64,000 nt of DNA from Sipunculus nudus (GCA_026874595.1 CM049317.1:51479618-51543617), one strand, 5' to 3'; shown: positions 22,500 to 35,211, counted from the first letter of the stretch. The notes: generated by a model not told the origin, from the letters alone. A program made the numbers and translations.

Positions 22500-23770
22500 G
22501 ACGGCACTTGGGCCTTTGTAGCATCAAACTCTATATTTTAGTCAACAAGGGAGTTGTGCCCCTTATTTACATGAAAAGAGCCTGGCTCTTGTGCTATGCT
22601 ATGAATAGATTTTGAAACAAACCCAGAAGGTTTGCTTTTTGGTTTATTCGCAAGTTTCCAGCAGTCAGATATTAGATGACTTTCCTTCTTGCAGTAATTA
22701 CAGATTTTCTTTGAAAATGACTGGTCTTTGTTGGACTAAGACACAGTGGACGTGGACTGAGATGTAGCAATGGACTTTGCTGTACTATCAGGACTACTAG
22801 TACTGGGTGACTGCGCTTTAAACTTCTTTTGACCATACTGATTTACATTCTTGTTTGTGAATGACTGGTTTGATTTGTTAGTAACGGACATTTTGTGTGT
22901 TAATGAATATATAATCATCAGCCAATTGAGCAGCAATGTCAAGTGCCTAAGGACTTTTCTCATAAAAAAAACTTAACATCTGCGTTAATGCAGCGCTTAA
23001 ATTCCTCAAGCAAAATCAACTGGCGCAAATTGTCATAATCTTTCATTACATTTTTAGAGCTACACCAGCGATCAAACAACTGCTCTTTTGTCCTAGCAAA
23101 TTCGACGTAGGTCTTTTCTTTACGCTTTTCCCAATTTCTGAATTTCTGGCGGTAGGCCTCCGGAACTAACTCATAACCTTTTAGGATTAACCGTTTACCA
23201 GGACATAGTCAGCAGCAGCTTCTACTGAAAGCTCTGTATAAATTTCTCTGGCCTTGCCAGTCAATACACTTTGTAACAGCATAGTCCAATTATCCCTAGG
23301 CCATTTTAAATTTTCAGCTACCTTCTCAAAGTGTAAGAAATATTTATCAACCTCTTTTTCTTGAAAAGGTGGGACAAGTCTTATGTGTTTAGCAACATCA
23401 AACCTGTGAGTTGGGGCAGCACGTAGACTATGTTCTAGTTTTAAGTCTTTCTAACTCCAGTCGTTTTAACTCAATTTCTTTTTCTTTTTCTAGTTTTTCT
23501 CTTTCTAACCTTTCTCGCATTTCTAACTTCTTTAATTCCAATTGCATAGCAAGGCTATAATTTTTTTTATGTTTCAAATTCAATCTCTTCAATTAAACGT
23601 TTGCTAACTAGATCTTGCATAATTTTGGCAATGATATCAGGCTTTCACAAAGTTTTTTTCACACTTAGCCCTAAGTGTTGTCCCAAACGCAACAACTGTT
23701 CTTTTGACAACTGCTCAAGTTGATCAGGGTCGGGATCGTCAACAAATGTCTCAGGTTTGAAATCTGCCAT
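22500..23770 (-). pseudogene. gag: gag remnant with SCAN-like capsid region and CCHC zinc knuckle
   Basis: ATG at 23770 begins MADFKPETF, followed by SKEQLLRLGQHLGL. Further on, in broken frames, come FDVAKHIRLVPPF, FEKVAENLKWPRDNW and LVPEAYRQKFRNW, then LFDRWCSSKNV and LEEFKRC, the hallmark words of the gypsy gag from which vertebrate SCAN domains derive. A CX2CX4HX4C knuckle (CNYCKKESHLISDC) lies at about 22660-22705. Stops occur after KKTL, before the knuckle (TAG near 22737) and elsewhere. It would have formed the virus-like particle core. Confidence 0.78.
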
Positions 23771-23792
23771 GTTAAGATGTCAAAACAATAAC

Positions 23793-23832
23793 AAACAAGG
23801 GACCCATGGGTCACGGCGCTCAGCTGAACGTG
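23793..23832. repeat. Isolated terminus of the Helitron-like family
   Basis: aacaagggacccatgggtca then cggcgctcagctgaacgtg matches the ends at 24849, 38997-39026 and (reversed) 61778-61815. It abuts the gag start and marks where the gypsy relic is cut off. Confidence 0.5.
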
Positions 23833-24848
23833 ATTGGACTAAAATTGTTTCTTCACTGAGATACTATATCGAGTCAATAAAGCTTATGAATATCATGGAC
23901 ATGTTGGGCTATTATAAAGGAATGTAATGTAATATGTGAGTAAATGATAAATGAAATTACCTGACTGATGGATTAATAGAGTCAAATATAGTGGTTTATT
24001 TTTTATTTATTTAGGAGGGGTTGAAAATTTGAGCAAATATGAATGCAATGACAGCAGTAATAAGCAGTAGTAGAATGATGATAAGGCTATTTGTTGAAGG
24101 ATCTAAAGTGTATGGTAGTCTGCAAGCTTTCAATTTGACAGATATGATGTTATGATTAACTATGCTGATGAAGTGATTTATGAATTTGTGACTGTATGAC
24201 ACAATATCTCTTTAGTCTTGACAAGGTACATTATTGTGATGCCCACTATGTCTACATATTACACAATATTGACATTACTTCTGGCATGTACATAGGTACC
24301 TATGGACGAATAGTTATACAAAATATTAAAGTATGAATATATCTGATTCATCTTGTTCTTGCTTACTGAGGCTGACTTTGGGATAGGGTTCGGAGAAGGG
24401 AAAAGTAAGGGCAGCACGAAGGTGGATGTAGAAATATTCTATTGTAATGTTTTTCATTTATATAAGAATATGAAAAGCTAAGAGGAAAGGGGCCCTCCTA
24501 CTTGGTTATAGTAGAGTTCTAAATATATGATTGCAAACTAATACTCTGACAAGACTATCATGAAGAAAAACAGGAAAAGTTTTGAGATACTGTGATGCAT
24601 ATGAAAATTTACAGATGGACAGGCAAGTGGACAGAATGGACTAATACCTTTATTTCACTTTCAAGGGAATAATGCATTTAAGTTTATATATAATCCTATT
24701 TTTTTTAAGCATATCCACTTTTTTCATTAAGAAGTTTTTATCTGAATCATTTTTTTATTTACAGGTTTTATAAATGTTTAATAAAAAAACCTGAAAATAT
24801 ATGTTAAAATATTAGAATTGTTGCAAAAGTTGCAATCATTATATATAC
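23833..24848. other. AT-rich spacer
   Basis: No gene, repeat arm or RNA recognised between the gypsy relic and the repeat array. Confidence 0.5.
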
Positions 24849-26056
24849 AGAGTAAACAAGTGACCCAGGGGTCATGACGCTCAGCTGACCAGGAAGACAT
24901 TGACAAAAGTAATTTTATCATCTGAATGTCAAATTTGAATGAAATACTTTTTCCAAACTTGACCTTTGGTATAAAATCATCCAATTTTCATTGGGGTACT
25001 ATGGAGCTCTGTAGCATGAAGGAAATGGGTAACAGACACCTATTTTCAAGGTTTACAAGATGACTTTTCAGGGGTCTCCCAGCATGTCAAAAAATAAAAT
25101 TCTAGGTCCAGTTATTATGATTTGTGCCCTGTTAACAAATCCAAATGTTTATTCTGGGGGGTATTTCAAAGCCGCATAGGATGAAGGATATGGGTAACAG
25201 AGATGTAATTTCAGGTGCACAAGGAGACTGTTCAGGGGCCTCCCAGCATATCAAGAAAGGAGATTCTAGGTCAAGTCGTTATAATTTGTGCTCTGTTAAC
25301 AGATGACCAAATCTTTATTCTGGGGAGTACTTCGGAGCCCCAGAGAATGAAGGATATGGGTAACAGGGACCTAATTCCGGGTTTCCATGTAGACCTTTTA
25401 TGGGCTTCCCTGGAGGTGAGGACAGAAGATAATAGGTCCAGTCATTATGATTTGTGCCCTGTTAATATATGACCAAATCTTTATTCTGGGGGGTACTTCA
25501 GAGCCCCATAGCTCACAGAATATGGGTAACAGGGACCTTATTTCGGGTTTCCATGTAGACCTTTTATGGGCTTCCCTGGAGGTGAGGACAGAAGATTCTA
25601 GGTCCAGTCATTATGATTTGTGCCCTGTTTACAGATGACCAAATGTTTAAAGATCACAAAAGTAGAGAAAAAAAATCGAAAAAAAATTTTAAAAAATATA
25701 GGTGGCACCACCAATCTGCAGAAATTGATGAAACACTCCATGATCAATATCCATGCAAAGAATCATGGTGATTAATGCATTAGTTGTTCAGATACTGGAG
25801 CTTTTGTATTAAATTTTGCATTATTCTGGGGGGTACTTCAGAACCCCATAGCTCAAAGAATATAGGTCACAGTGACCTAATTTCAGGTTTACAAGGAGAA
25901 TTTCCATAGACCTCCCAGGATTTAAAGTAATAAGATTCCCGGTCTAGCGGTTACGATTTGTGCCCTGTTAACAGACAGACGCCTGGATGGCCGGACGGAC
26001 GACGGACAAAAGGTGATCACTAAAGCTCAGATGACTTTCAGTCAGCTGAGCTAAAA
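24849..26056 (+). mobile_element. Helitron-like element with tandem core
   Basis: The left end is aaacaagtgacccaggggtc then atgacgctcagctgacc. Several tandem units repeat cttcagagccccatagc, atgggtaacagggacc and tctaggtccagtcattatg. The right end has ggacggacgacggacaaaag and the hairpin gctcagatgactttcagtca...gctgagctaaaaa at about 26025-26056. Confidence 0.62.
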
Positions 26057-28385
26057 ATTGAAAAAAATACAGGTGGCGCCACCAGAATGCAGAAACTGAT
26101 GAAACATTTCATGATCAATATCCATGCAAATAATCATGGTGATCAATATGATAATTGTCCAGATACTTGAGCTTTTGTATCAAATTTTCCTGGGGAATAC
26201 TTCGGAGCCCCATAGCTCAGAGGTTATGGGTAACAGAGACCTAATTTCAAGTTTTTAAGGAGACTTTTCATGGGCCTCTCAGCATGTCAAGAGAGAAGAT
26301 TGTAGGTCCAGTTGTTACGATTTGTGCCATGTTAACAGATGACCGCATCTTATGAGGTCTCAAAAAAAGAGAAAAAAATTCGTAAAAATAAAAAAAATAC
26401 AGGTGGCGCCACCGTACTGCAGAAACTGATGACACATTCCATGATCAATATCCATGCAAAGAATCATGGTGATCACTGCAATAGTTGTTTAGATACTTGA
26501 GCTTTTGTATCAAATTGTCCATTATTCTGAGGGATACTTCAGATGACTTACAGTCAGCTGAGCTAAAAACACTTAATGGTCAATATCCATGCAAAGAATC
26601 ATGATGATCTCCGTATTAGTTGTTCAGATACTTCAGCTTTTGTATCAAATTGTCCATTATTCTAAGGGATACTTCAGAGTCCTATAGCTTGAAGGATATG
26701 GGTAACAGAGAACTAATTTCAAGTTTCCACAGGCACTCTTCATGGGCCTCCTTGCATGACAAGAATGAAGTTTCTAGGTCCAGTTGTTGCAATTTGTACC
26801 CTCTTGATAGATAACCACATCTTCAAAGGTCTCGAAAAAAGAGAAAAAAAATTCGTAAAAATTTGAAAAAAATAGAGGTGGCGCACCCTCTCTGCAGAAA
26901 CTGATGGAACAGCTCATCATCAATATGTATGCCAAAAATCATGACCATCAGTGTTGTAGTTATTGAGATACTGCACTTTTTGTATCAAATTTTCCATTAT
27001 TCTGGGGGGTATTTTGGAGCCATACAGCCTAAAGAATATGGGTAACAGAGACCTAATTTCAGGTTTCCATGGAGAATTTTCATGGGTCTCCCTGTGTGTC
27101 AAGAATGAAGATTCTAGGTCCAGTCGTTACGATTTGTGCCATGCTAACAGATGTTCACATTTTTAAAGGTCTCAAAAAAAAGAGAAAACAATTCGTAAAA
27201 AATAATAAAAAAAAAAAAAAAGGGGTGGCGCACCCAGGCTGCAGAAACTGATGACACACTCCATGATCAAAATCCATGCAAACAATTATGGTGATCCCTG
27301 CATTCGTTGTTCAGATACTTCAGCTTTTATATCAAATTTTCCATTAATCTGAGCTGTACTTTGGAGTGCCACAGCTTAAAGGATATGGGTAACAGAGACC
27401 TAATTTCATATTTCCATGGAGACTTTTCATGGGTCTCCCTGTGTGTCAAGAATGAAGATTCTAGGTCCAGTTGTTACTATTTGTGCCATGCTAACAGATG
27501 ACAGCATCCTTAAAGGTCTCAAAAATAGAGGAAAAAATCGTAAAAAATTGAACGATACAGGTGGCGCCACCAGTCTGCAGGAACAGATGACACATCTCAT
27601 GATCAATAGTTATGCCACAAATCATGACCATCATTCAAGTAGTTAATGAGATACTGAAGTTTTTGTATGAAATTTTTTACTTTTCTTGGGGGTACTTTGG
27701 GGCTCCATAGCTCGAAGAATATGGGTAACAGAGACCTAATTTCTGATTTCCATAGAGACTTTTCATAGGTCTCTCAGTGTGTCAAGAATGAAGATTCTAG
27801 GTCCAGTCTTTACGATTTGTGCCTTGTTAACAGATGTTTACATTTTGAAAGGTCTCAAAAATAGAGAAAAAAATTCGTAAAAAATTGAACGATACAGGTG
27901 GCGCCACCAGTCTGCAGGAAGTGATGGAACATCTCATGATCAATATGTATGACAAAAATCATGACCATCAGTCAAGTATTTAATGAGATATTGAAGTTTT
28001 TGTATGAAATTTTGGACTTTTCTGGGGGGTACTTTGGGGCCCCATAGCTGGAAGGATATGGGTAACAGAGACCTAATTTCTGGTTTCCATGGACACTTTT
28101 CATAGGTCTCTCAGTGTGTCGAGAATGAAGATTCTAAGTCCAGTCATTACAATTTGTGCCTTGTTAACAGATGTTCACATTTTTAAAGGTCTCAAAAATA
28201 GAGAAAAAAATTCGTAAAAAATCGAAAATACAGGTGGCGCCACCAGTCTTCAGGAACTGATGGAACCTCTCATGATCAATATGTATGCAAAAAATCATGA
28301 CCATCAGTCAAGTAGTTAATGAGATATTGAAGTTTTTGTATGAAATTTTGGACTTTTCTGGGGGGTACTTTGGGGCCCCATAGCT
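26057..28385 (+). repeat. Continuation of the ~340-bp tandem array
   Basis: Successive units carry caggtggcgccacc (for example at 26073, 26402, 27560, 27898, 28234; spacing about 330-370). A truncated right-end hairpin sits inside at 26533-26572. The array stops abruptly at 28385 within cccatagct. Confidence 0.75.
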
Positions 28386-29590
28386 AGTCTTTTACACAGA
28401 CACACGGTGGCGCTCCGCAACCCCCAGTGGGTCTGTAAACGGAGACCATTTTGGGCCTGGGATTCCGCCCGTATCTATTCAGATGAGTTCAAGCGGCGCA
28501 TGCGTGGTTCGCGATTCCGTTCAGGTACCGCTGCAAGCGAGTCACGCATTTTCTCTGTCAAAAGTCACTTACATTAGGAAAACTGACGCTGTGTCATTGA
28601 CCTACGGCATATACCCAGGTTATTGCAGCTTCTGATTATCAATCATAAGTGTACCACATGTGCATTCATAATTATATACTGTATTAAACGTTGCTCTTTC
28701 TGATATCGCTCAAGTCCATGTGACACATGATGTGTGTAAAGTTTTGCCTGTATGCTTCGTGTGCCAGACTGTTATCAATTAATAATTAAAATGTCGAAGT
28801 ACGACCAAGTTTTGATTTTTAACAATTAAACTATTTAAAAGGTACTATATGTTCAGAAGGGGCAGTATTATACCTGTACTGCCTAAGTTTTTCTTCCCAG
28901 AAAATTTTCTCAGTGCCACGCCCCCTTTTCTTTGGTTTGTGTGTGTGTGTGGGGGGGGGCAAATGTTTTTTTCACAATGTAGGCAATGTGATAAAAATGC
29001 CAAAATTTTGAGCCGAATGAACATCATTATGTGATAGTTTGATACAACAAAATATTTATAAATGATTGTCATTTTGTTTTATTTTTTTTATTGTTTTGCC
29101 CTGGATTAAATTTTTATGTTTTTAAACAACAAATTATTATTGTGACATGTGTAACTCCCTTATTACCTTAAATGTTTAAAGACTGCTGATTCATTAAAAC
29201 AACACATTAACCGAAAATATAAAAGATAATGCAGTTCAATCATTGGTAGTATATATTTCACCTTTTGATATAAAGATACATGCAATCAACAATAATTAGT
29301 ATGACCTAATATATGAAAAATTGTGTTCAACAAATATCATGCTTTTATTAAAAAAAGACATATTAAATCAGAGAAAACCCTGTCATGTTTAAGTCATGCT
29401 GGGTTCATAAATAAACTTTCCCAGATTTATTTCATTGTTTTATCATTTTTAGTATTTCATGAATACATTCTATTATTATCCCTATTTTTAACAATACATG
29501 ATAATCGTACAATATAACCATATCATATTTATTTTATGTAATGCACATGAACTTTAATATCATCTGACTGAGTTTTAATAAATTTACTGG

Positions 29591-30408
29591 CAGTGTTGTA
29601 CAATTTCAGTCTTGACTTGGACTCCAGTTCAGACTCGAGTTCACTTTTTTAGGACTCAAACTTGGACGCGAAGGTCCTGAACTTGGACTTGTACTTAGAC
29701 TCTCAGGTTTAATTATTTAAGAATTCAAGAAATCAGTCAGAGTCCATCACAAGCAGAAGCAGATTGAGGGGGTCCAGAGGTCAGGACCCCCCCCCCCCCC
29801 CCCTCCTTTTTTTCATACGCCGCAACCTTTTTTAAGGGTTTCAGACAACATTTGTGGCCTGGATCCCCTATTTTACCTGCCCTTGGGACCTTATTTTAAG
29901 GGTTTTCATTAGTCATCCTAGCTGGGTTGGACTCCCCTTTTCTAAATCCTGGGTCCACCCCTTTTGAGTCCAATAAAAAAGAAAACTCTGTCACATATTA
30001 TGTTAAGATTGTGCAATGGGTTATCTACTAATTGAATATTAAACAAAAATAAGACAAAACATATCAAGTTTTAGCTCTGTATCAGAAGTTAAATGTAATT
30101 AAAATTCAAATAAATCGCACTTGAAAATTAATAAAATTTGCATGATTATATCAAATATCCTTTTCAAAGATCTTTTAATAAGAAAATTTGTGTCAAATTT
30201 GGACTCATGTTCCAAATGACTCGGGCTCGAAGAAGTTGGACTTGGACTCGTGTTCCAAATGACTTGGACATGAAGAAGGTGTACTTGGACTTGAACCTGA
30301 AGGACTCAGATTAGACTTGAACCTTAAGGACTCAGATTTGGACTTGGACTTGAGTGACCTGGACTCTTGCACTTGGACTTGGATGGTGTGGACTTGACTA
30401 CATCACTG
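29591..30408. mobile_element. 'ggacttggact' repeat with short inverted termini
   Basis: The ends are CAGTGTTGTA (left) and, reversed, CAGTGATGTA (right). Both arms are dense in ggacttggact or its variants. A second MITE-like piece with a C run lies inside (29755-29960). Termini resemble hAT, but no 8-bp duplication is seen. Confidence 0.5.
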
Positions 30409-30409
30409 A

Positions 30410-32772
30410 ACCATGAACCTTCATGGTAGGAAATGCAAATCATCTGCCTTTAGAGATCAACTTTTTATTATATATCAATAAATACAGAAATACACAAGAC
30501 TGAAGCACTCAGATAAAAGGCTACAGCCTGGCATGTGTCAGCTTATCTACTTATTACTTTTTATCAGGTGCCTGATTTGAAAAAAAAAACTGATGTTCTT
30601 ATGGTTAACCACAACAATGAGTGAAATATAGTGTAAAGTTAAATAGACCTGGTATGGACTCTTTGTTTTTAGGCAAATCTGGTCTTTATTATTGGTATCC
30701 CCCTTGTCTATTCCTATATTTAAATTAGTATTTTTGTTGGACCTTGTGGACTTGCATAAGTATATATTTTACCATAGAAGAAGATCTGTGCTTGTATCCA
30801 TGTTTTATTAAGGATTTGTTATATGTATTAACATTATTTAGATATCAAAATAGTTCTTCCCATGACATTGAATAGAATGATCATATGTCTATGTGTCTGC
30901 ATAGTATTTGACCACTGTCTTGTTCAAACTGTGCAATCATATACATGTAATTGGTACAATGTAAATGCTGTCCTTAAACAATTTTCTCCTTCATGTAACA
31001 GTGATCTTAATTTTTTTTACTGCAAAACTACAGGACTTTTCATTTCCACATGTTGCGGGTTAAGTTGCAATTGGATTTTTTTTCACATGAAATCCACATT
31101 GAAAATTTATTAGTGTGCAAATCAAGGTTTATAGGTTTGTGCTTTTAACTTTCACCTCCAAAAATGCAAGTAATTTATTAATGCAGCAGAGCTATACCTT
31201 AACATATGTATCACATAGACTAACACATAGCAAGTATTCACTTTTTTTTCATTACCGTGGGCTCTTTCACCGGGGTATACAATAAGGGAAAAGAACTGGG
31301 GGGGGGGGGGGGGGGGGGCTACAGTAACCGTCTCTTTTCTAAGAGGCTTCCCGAAGACTGGCAGTAGTATACTCAGCTGGGCACACTAAAATCATACATT
31401 TGAGACCTTTCTAACATTTTGTTGAATTAAAACTTTAAATACTTTGTTGTTGTATTTTTATTCTGGGTAAAATCCTACAATGTCACATTTGATTTCGATT
31501 AGAGATGGTCCAATAAAATTCCATTGATGTGTCTGATCATGAAGGCAAGGCTACAGATATGCCAACAATGCCATGTTACATACTCAGAGGAAACCATTTC
31601 AACAATTTTTTTCAAAAAAAAAAACAGGTTTTAAAAACTATGGTTCCTTAAGAACAGCTGTAAATTCTTCTCAGAGAAATTCTTGTAAGTTGTTTTAATG
31701 CTGACAGGGAATATGATACAGGTCAAGGTTGGAAAAAATAAAGTCTGTGCTGATATACAACTGATTTTGTATTATACTTGTATAGTGGTCATATCAATTT
31801 GATAAAATTAAAACTACAGATTATATGTCAGATTCAGACCAGCTCACTCAGTATGTGCTGTACAAATCATATAAGTATATAACATGTTTGCAAACTTATA
31901 CCAAAGCCAAAAATATAGTGACTGATGAAATGAATTTATTTTGTCATGGACATAAGGGTGCTTCTTCAGTATCTTTCTGGAACTAAAACTTTACATTTTA
32001 GAACAGCACCAGTCTCCAAAATTACTAGTAGTACAACAGCATGTTCTTTATTTACAGCTGAACATATAGTGATCAGCTATTGAGATGTACCCTGCTATAT
32101 ATAGGAGCATGTCAGTAGCAAAAAAAAATCCCAGTTTAGGTTAAATAGGTTTTACCAAGTTATTCTTCAGAATTGGTTTTACCACTAATTTCTGTTATTC
32201 AGAGTGATGTGCTTTGTACATGCAACCCAACATGAGTTACAGTGCAAGTAGCGAATGGGTGTAAATAGCTTCTTTTAGACAGGGATGATGTGGTCAGAGC
32301 CACTTGGCTTAGCTACCTATGTTCTCAAAATGTGTGCTTAACTTTTTTTGACCAATTCAAAAGAAGCTATTCTTTAAAAAATATATTCAAATATACTGGG
32401 CAAAAACCTGGGGTATATATTGGGTAAAACCTAGAAAAAATACTTTTAACCCAGGTTTTATCCACTGGATTGGGTAAATAGGTTTTACCTAGGTCAAATG
32501 GCAACCCTGAATATACTACTGTTTATTGCCCTCACATAAAATATGTGTCAGGTGACTTTCCTTTTCAAACAATAATCTCCACTACACCATTTATATGTAT
32601 ATTTTATGTCCTTAGGTATCACCTAGAGATCAAAACTATCAAAACGACATGGATATTACTGTAAATGCAATAAATTAAATTAAGTAAGCCCTTCAGTGCT
32701 GGTTGACTGGCTTTGATTCAGTAAATTATTTGATGCACTATTACATGCAGCCCAAAATACATACTGATAGTC

Positions 32773-32824
<52 letters not shown>

Positions 32825-33780
32825 ACATGTGCACAAATGTTCAAGGAAGCAATGAAAGAAACTGACACTAGGTTGAACCTGATCTTTAATACTGAACATA
32901 TATCATAAACATTACCAGTATATTGCATTTTCTACCAAGAAACATATATGACCAAAAATAATAAACAGAAATGATGCAACAGTGAATGCAGTTTTATCAA
33001 GCACATGCTAATAAATCTTTAGCATTATAGCATTTAACCAATGACATTATTGCCTATAGAAGTTAAACTGCACTGCAACATTCTTTATCTGAGCACACCT
33101 CTATATCCAACTGGAGATGATCAAATACATGCACCCTAGTAATACACAGGGTAGCTGGTATTATTTTAAAAAGATGTAACTGAACTGCGAGCATTAATGC
33201 CATATCTTTTCACATTAAAATTTAAGACAGATGATCCTCTTAAGATATCTTTGACTCACACTTTGGGTCTTCAGACTTGTCCCCAAGTTAAAATGTTATT
33301 CATATTGGACCAGTTACATCTGTTTGACTTTTTAACCACTGAAAATCCAATTTAGCCTTGAACAAATGTCTCTCCTTCATAAAACACTGTTGGACAAAAC
33401 TCAAAATATTTTTATTTGCTGCAACAAAGTTGCATCATTTGTCTTCTAATCTAACATGTCTGTATTTTCTTTTCTAATGTTTTTGATTTTAGTACCTTAA
33501 TTTTATTCAAGTATATTTATTTATTAAACGCCTTTTTCCATTGATAAATCAGAAATACTGCACATATTTATATGACAAATATATTTTTAGTTTTTGAATT
33601 ATTTGTTATAAGGTTATGGCATGATACTTGGAATGTATATTACACAATGTATGAAATATGAGGTTAAAATATATGAATCTTTGTGCCAAGTGTCATTAAA
33701 CACCAGGTCATATAAAGAAATTATACATTCATCCTGTTACACGAGTGACAGAATATATACTAGTATACATACATACATAC
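30410..33780. other. Non-coding AT-rich sequence
   Basis: No convincing gene. It includes a 19-bp G run at about 31300 and (TG)n(AG)n at 32783-32825. A short frame at 30862-31113 begins with a hydrophobic MTLNRMIICLCVCIVF and has several cysteines, but nothing else supports it. Confidence 0.45.
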
Positions 33781-33787
33781 CTATTCT

Positions 33788-33789
<2 letters not shown>

Positions 33790-33823
<34 letters not shown>

Positions 33824-33824
33824 T
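33790..33824. repeat. (TA)n microsatellite
   Basis: About 35 bp of TA following catacatacatac. Confidence 0.9.
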
Positions 33825-34438
33825 GGATCTAAGGCCCAGTAAAGTAACACCCGGTGAATATATTTATAAAGAACTTGACACTATAAAATATATATACAGG
33901 CATTATAAAAAAGAATTATGATTGATATCTAAAATGATTTTTGAAAAAAATATGATAAATATTGTTCTTTCTAAGTGATTCGTTTTGTCTAGGGCTAATG
34001 TTGTCCCACACATTTTGACAAACCTCAGGCAATGGGTAGTTTGTCAGAAAAAAAACACTTCACGACTTACCCTGACGACAAGCCTATAGTTAAGGCTTTA
34101 GGAGCACACCGACATTCTGTTTAGCCTTAGGTTTGACATATATGCATATCCCACTTCGTGTCCTTTACCCATATAGATGACATTTTGCTTCCGTAATAAT
34201 TAGCAGTTGTCTTTACAATGTGTGTCTATTGTTCCTTCATCATGGACCCCGATGTTTAAAAAGATCCCTTTGAAGTACTCGTCAGCTGACAACCAGCACC
34301 ATGTGCGCGTGTTTATTGACAGAGCCACGCAGGGGCTTTCCCGGGATTGGCCAATGAGAAAATTCCGTAAACCTGGCCAATCAGCGAATGCCTTTCATTC
34401 CCTATCCACAGGCTCAATCGGAGCCTGTAGCAGAGGCT

Positions 34439-34655
34439 ACCCCATAGCTCGAAGGATATGGGTAACAGAGACCTAATTTCTGGTTTCCATGGAGATTTTT
34501 CATGGACCTCTCTGGATGTAAAGTAAGAAGATTCCAGTTCAAGCGGTTACGATTTGTGCCCTGTTAACGGACAGACGCCCGGACGGCCGGACGGACGACG
34601 GACAAAAGGTGATCCCTATAGCTCAGATGACTTTCAGTCAGCTAAGCTAAAAACC
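34439..34655 (+). mobile_element. Right-hand remainder of the Helitron-like element
   Basis: It starts mid-unit at cccatagctcgaaggatatg and runs through ggacggccggacggacgacg to the hairpin gatgactttcagtcagctaagctaaaaac. It continues the array that stops at 28385. Confidence 0.65.
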
Positions 34656-34794
34656 ACTGAGATAAATCCTGTAAAAAATGAACTGTAAACAATATGTAAT
34701 CTTGTAAACAGTGTATGATAAAACAATGTGTCCAGGTCAAGGCCTAATAAATTTGAAAACTGTTAAGCATCCCGACGAGAGTCCGGAACTTTTT

Positions 34795-35030
34795 GTTACG
34801 GAACCTAATATAAACAGATCACGTATGCGTGAATATAACATCCCTAATATCAGATAAGCAACAAATTCGGATAAATTAATAAGTATAAATATAATTAACA
34901 CAAACACACACACACAGAGTGAGAGAGAGAGTGAGTGAGAGAGAGAGAGAGAGTGTGTGCGTTACGGAACCTAATATAAACAGATGACGTATGCGTGATG
35001 AACACAAATTCTGTAACGGAAATAAAAAAA
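34795..35030. repeat. Direct repeat, copy 1, left of the inverted-duplicate segment
   Basis: cagataagcaaca...ttcggataaa, a (CA)n(GA)n tract and acctaatataaacagatgac then gtatgcgtgatgaacac are repeated in the same orientation at 37234-37400. A 40-nt sub-block (cggaacctaatataaacag) occurs twice here. Confidence 0.65.
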
Positions 35031-35032
35031 AA

Positions 35033-35200
35033 CACGCATTTCATGAATTATCGAGAAGAACATAGCCGTGTGTATCCCCATACACCAGGGTCATCACGTG
35101 ACCCACGACCAGGCGTGAAAGCCTAAGGCTAAAGGTGCTTTTCCATAAGTGCGTAGTCCGTATCCGTAGTCCGTATGCGTAGTCCGCATGCGTAGTCAGC
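35033..35200 (-). repeat. Gypsy LTR fragment plus MITE fragment
   Basis: 35033-35132 matches the LTR at 39488-39583 (cacgcatttcatgaattatc, ccagggtcatcacgtgaccc). At 35133 the MITE begins exactly as at 39584 (aggtgcttttccataagtgc). The match stops near 35200, where the inverted-duplicate segment starts. This shares the LTR-MITE junction with the 39-kb copy. Confidence 0.7.
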
Positions 35201-35211
35201 AAAAATCGCTT

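Larger units (their letters stand above)
14885..23770 (-). mobile_element. Gmr1-like Ty3/gypsy retrotransposon relic, 5' truncated
   Basis: Read from 23770 downward: gag with a SCAN-like capsid region and CCHC knuckle, protease, integrase, reverse transcriptase, RNase H, polypurine tract, 3' LTR. Integrase before RT is the unusual order known for Gmr1-like gypsy elements (Ty3-type proteins in Ty1/copia order). The SCAN-like gag is also a published trait of that group. A 3.85-kb DNA element splits gag from protease (18535-22387). There are many frameshifts and stops. The 5' LTR is missing: sequence before gag turns at about 23793 into an unrelated repeat end. The element is defective and old. 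Confidence 0.82.
28385..34438. mobile_element. Candidate 6-kb insertion dividing the tandem array
   Basis: The array stops at ccccatagc (28376-28384) and resumes with the same string at about 34439, giving a 9-bp direct repeat. The ends of the intervening DNA are imperfect inverted repeats: TAGTCTTTTACACAGAC inward on the left, TAGCCTCTGCTACAGGC inward on the right. Inside I see no transposase. Content is AT-rich sequence, the 29591-30408 repeat, G runs and microsatellites. Duplication length would suit MULE-type or Merlin-type elements, but that is a guess. Confidence 0.45.

Noticed and set aside
25215-27646. Repeated peptide-like frames (DLISGFHGDFSWVSL-type) suggesting a gene family
   Set aside because: They are translations of the ~340-bp non-coding tandem units; frames begin and end at unit positions and drift between copies.
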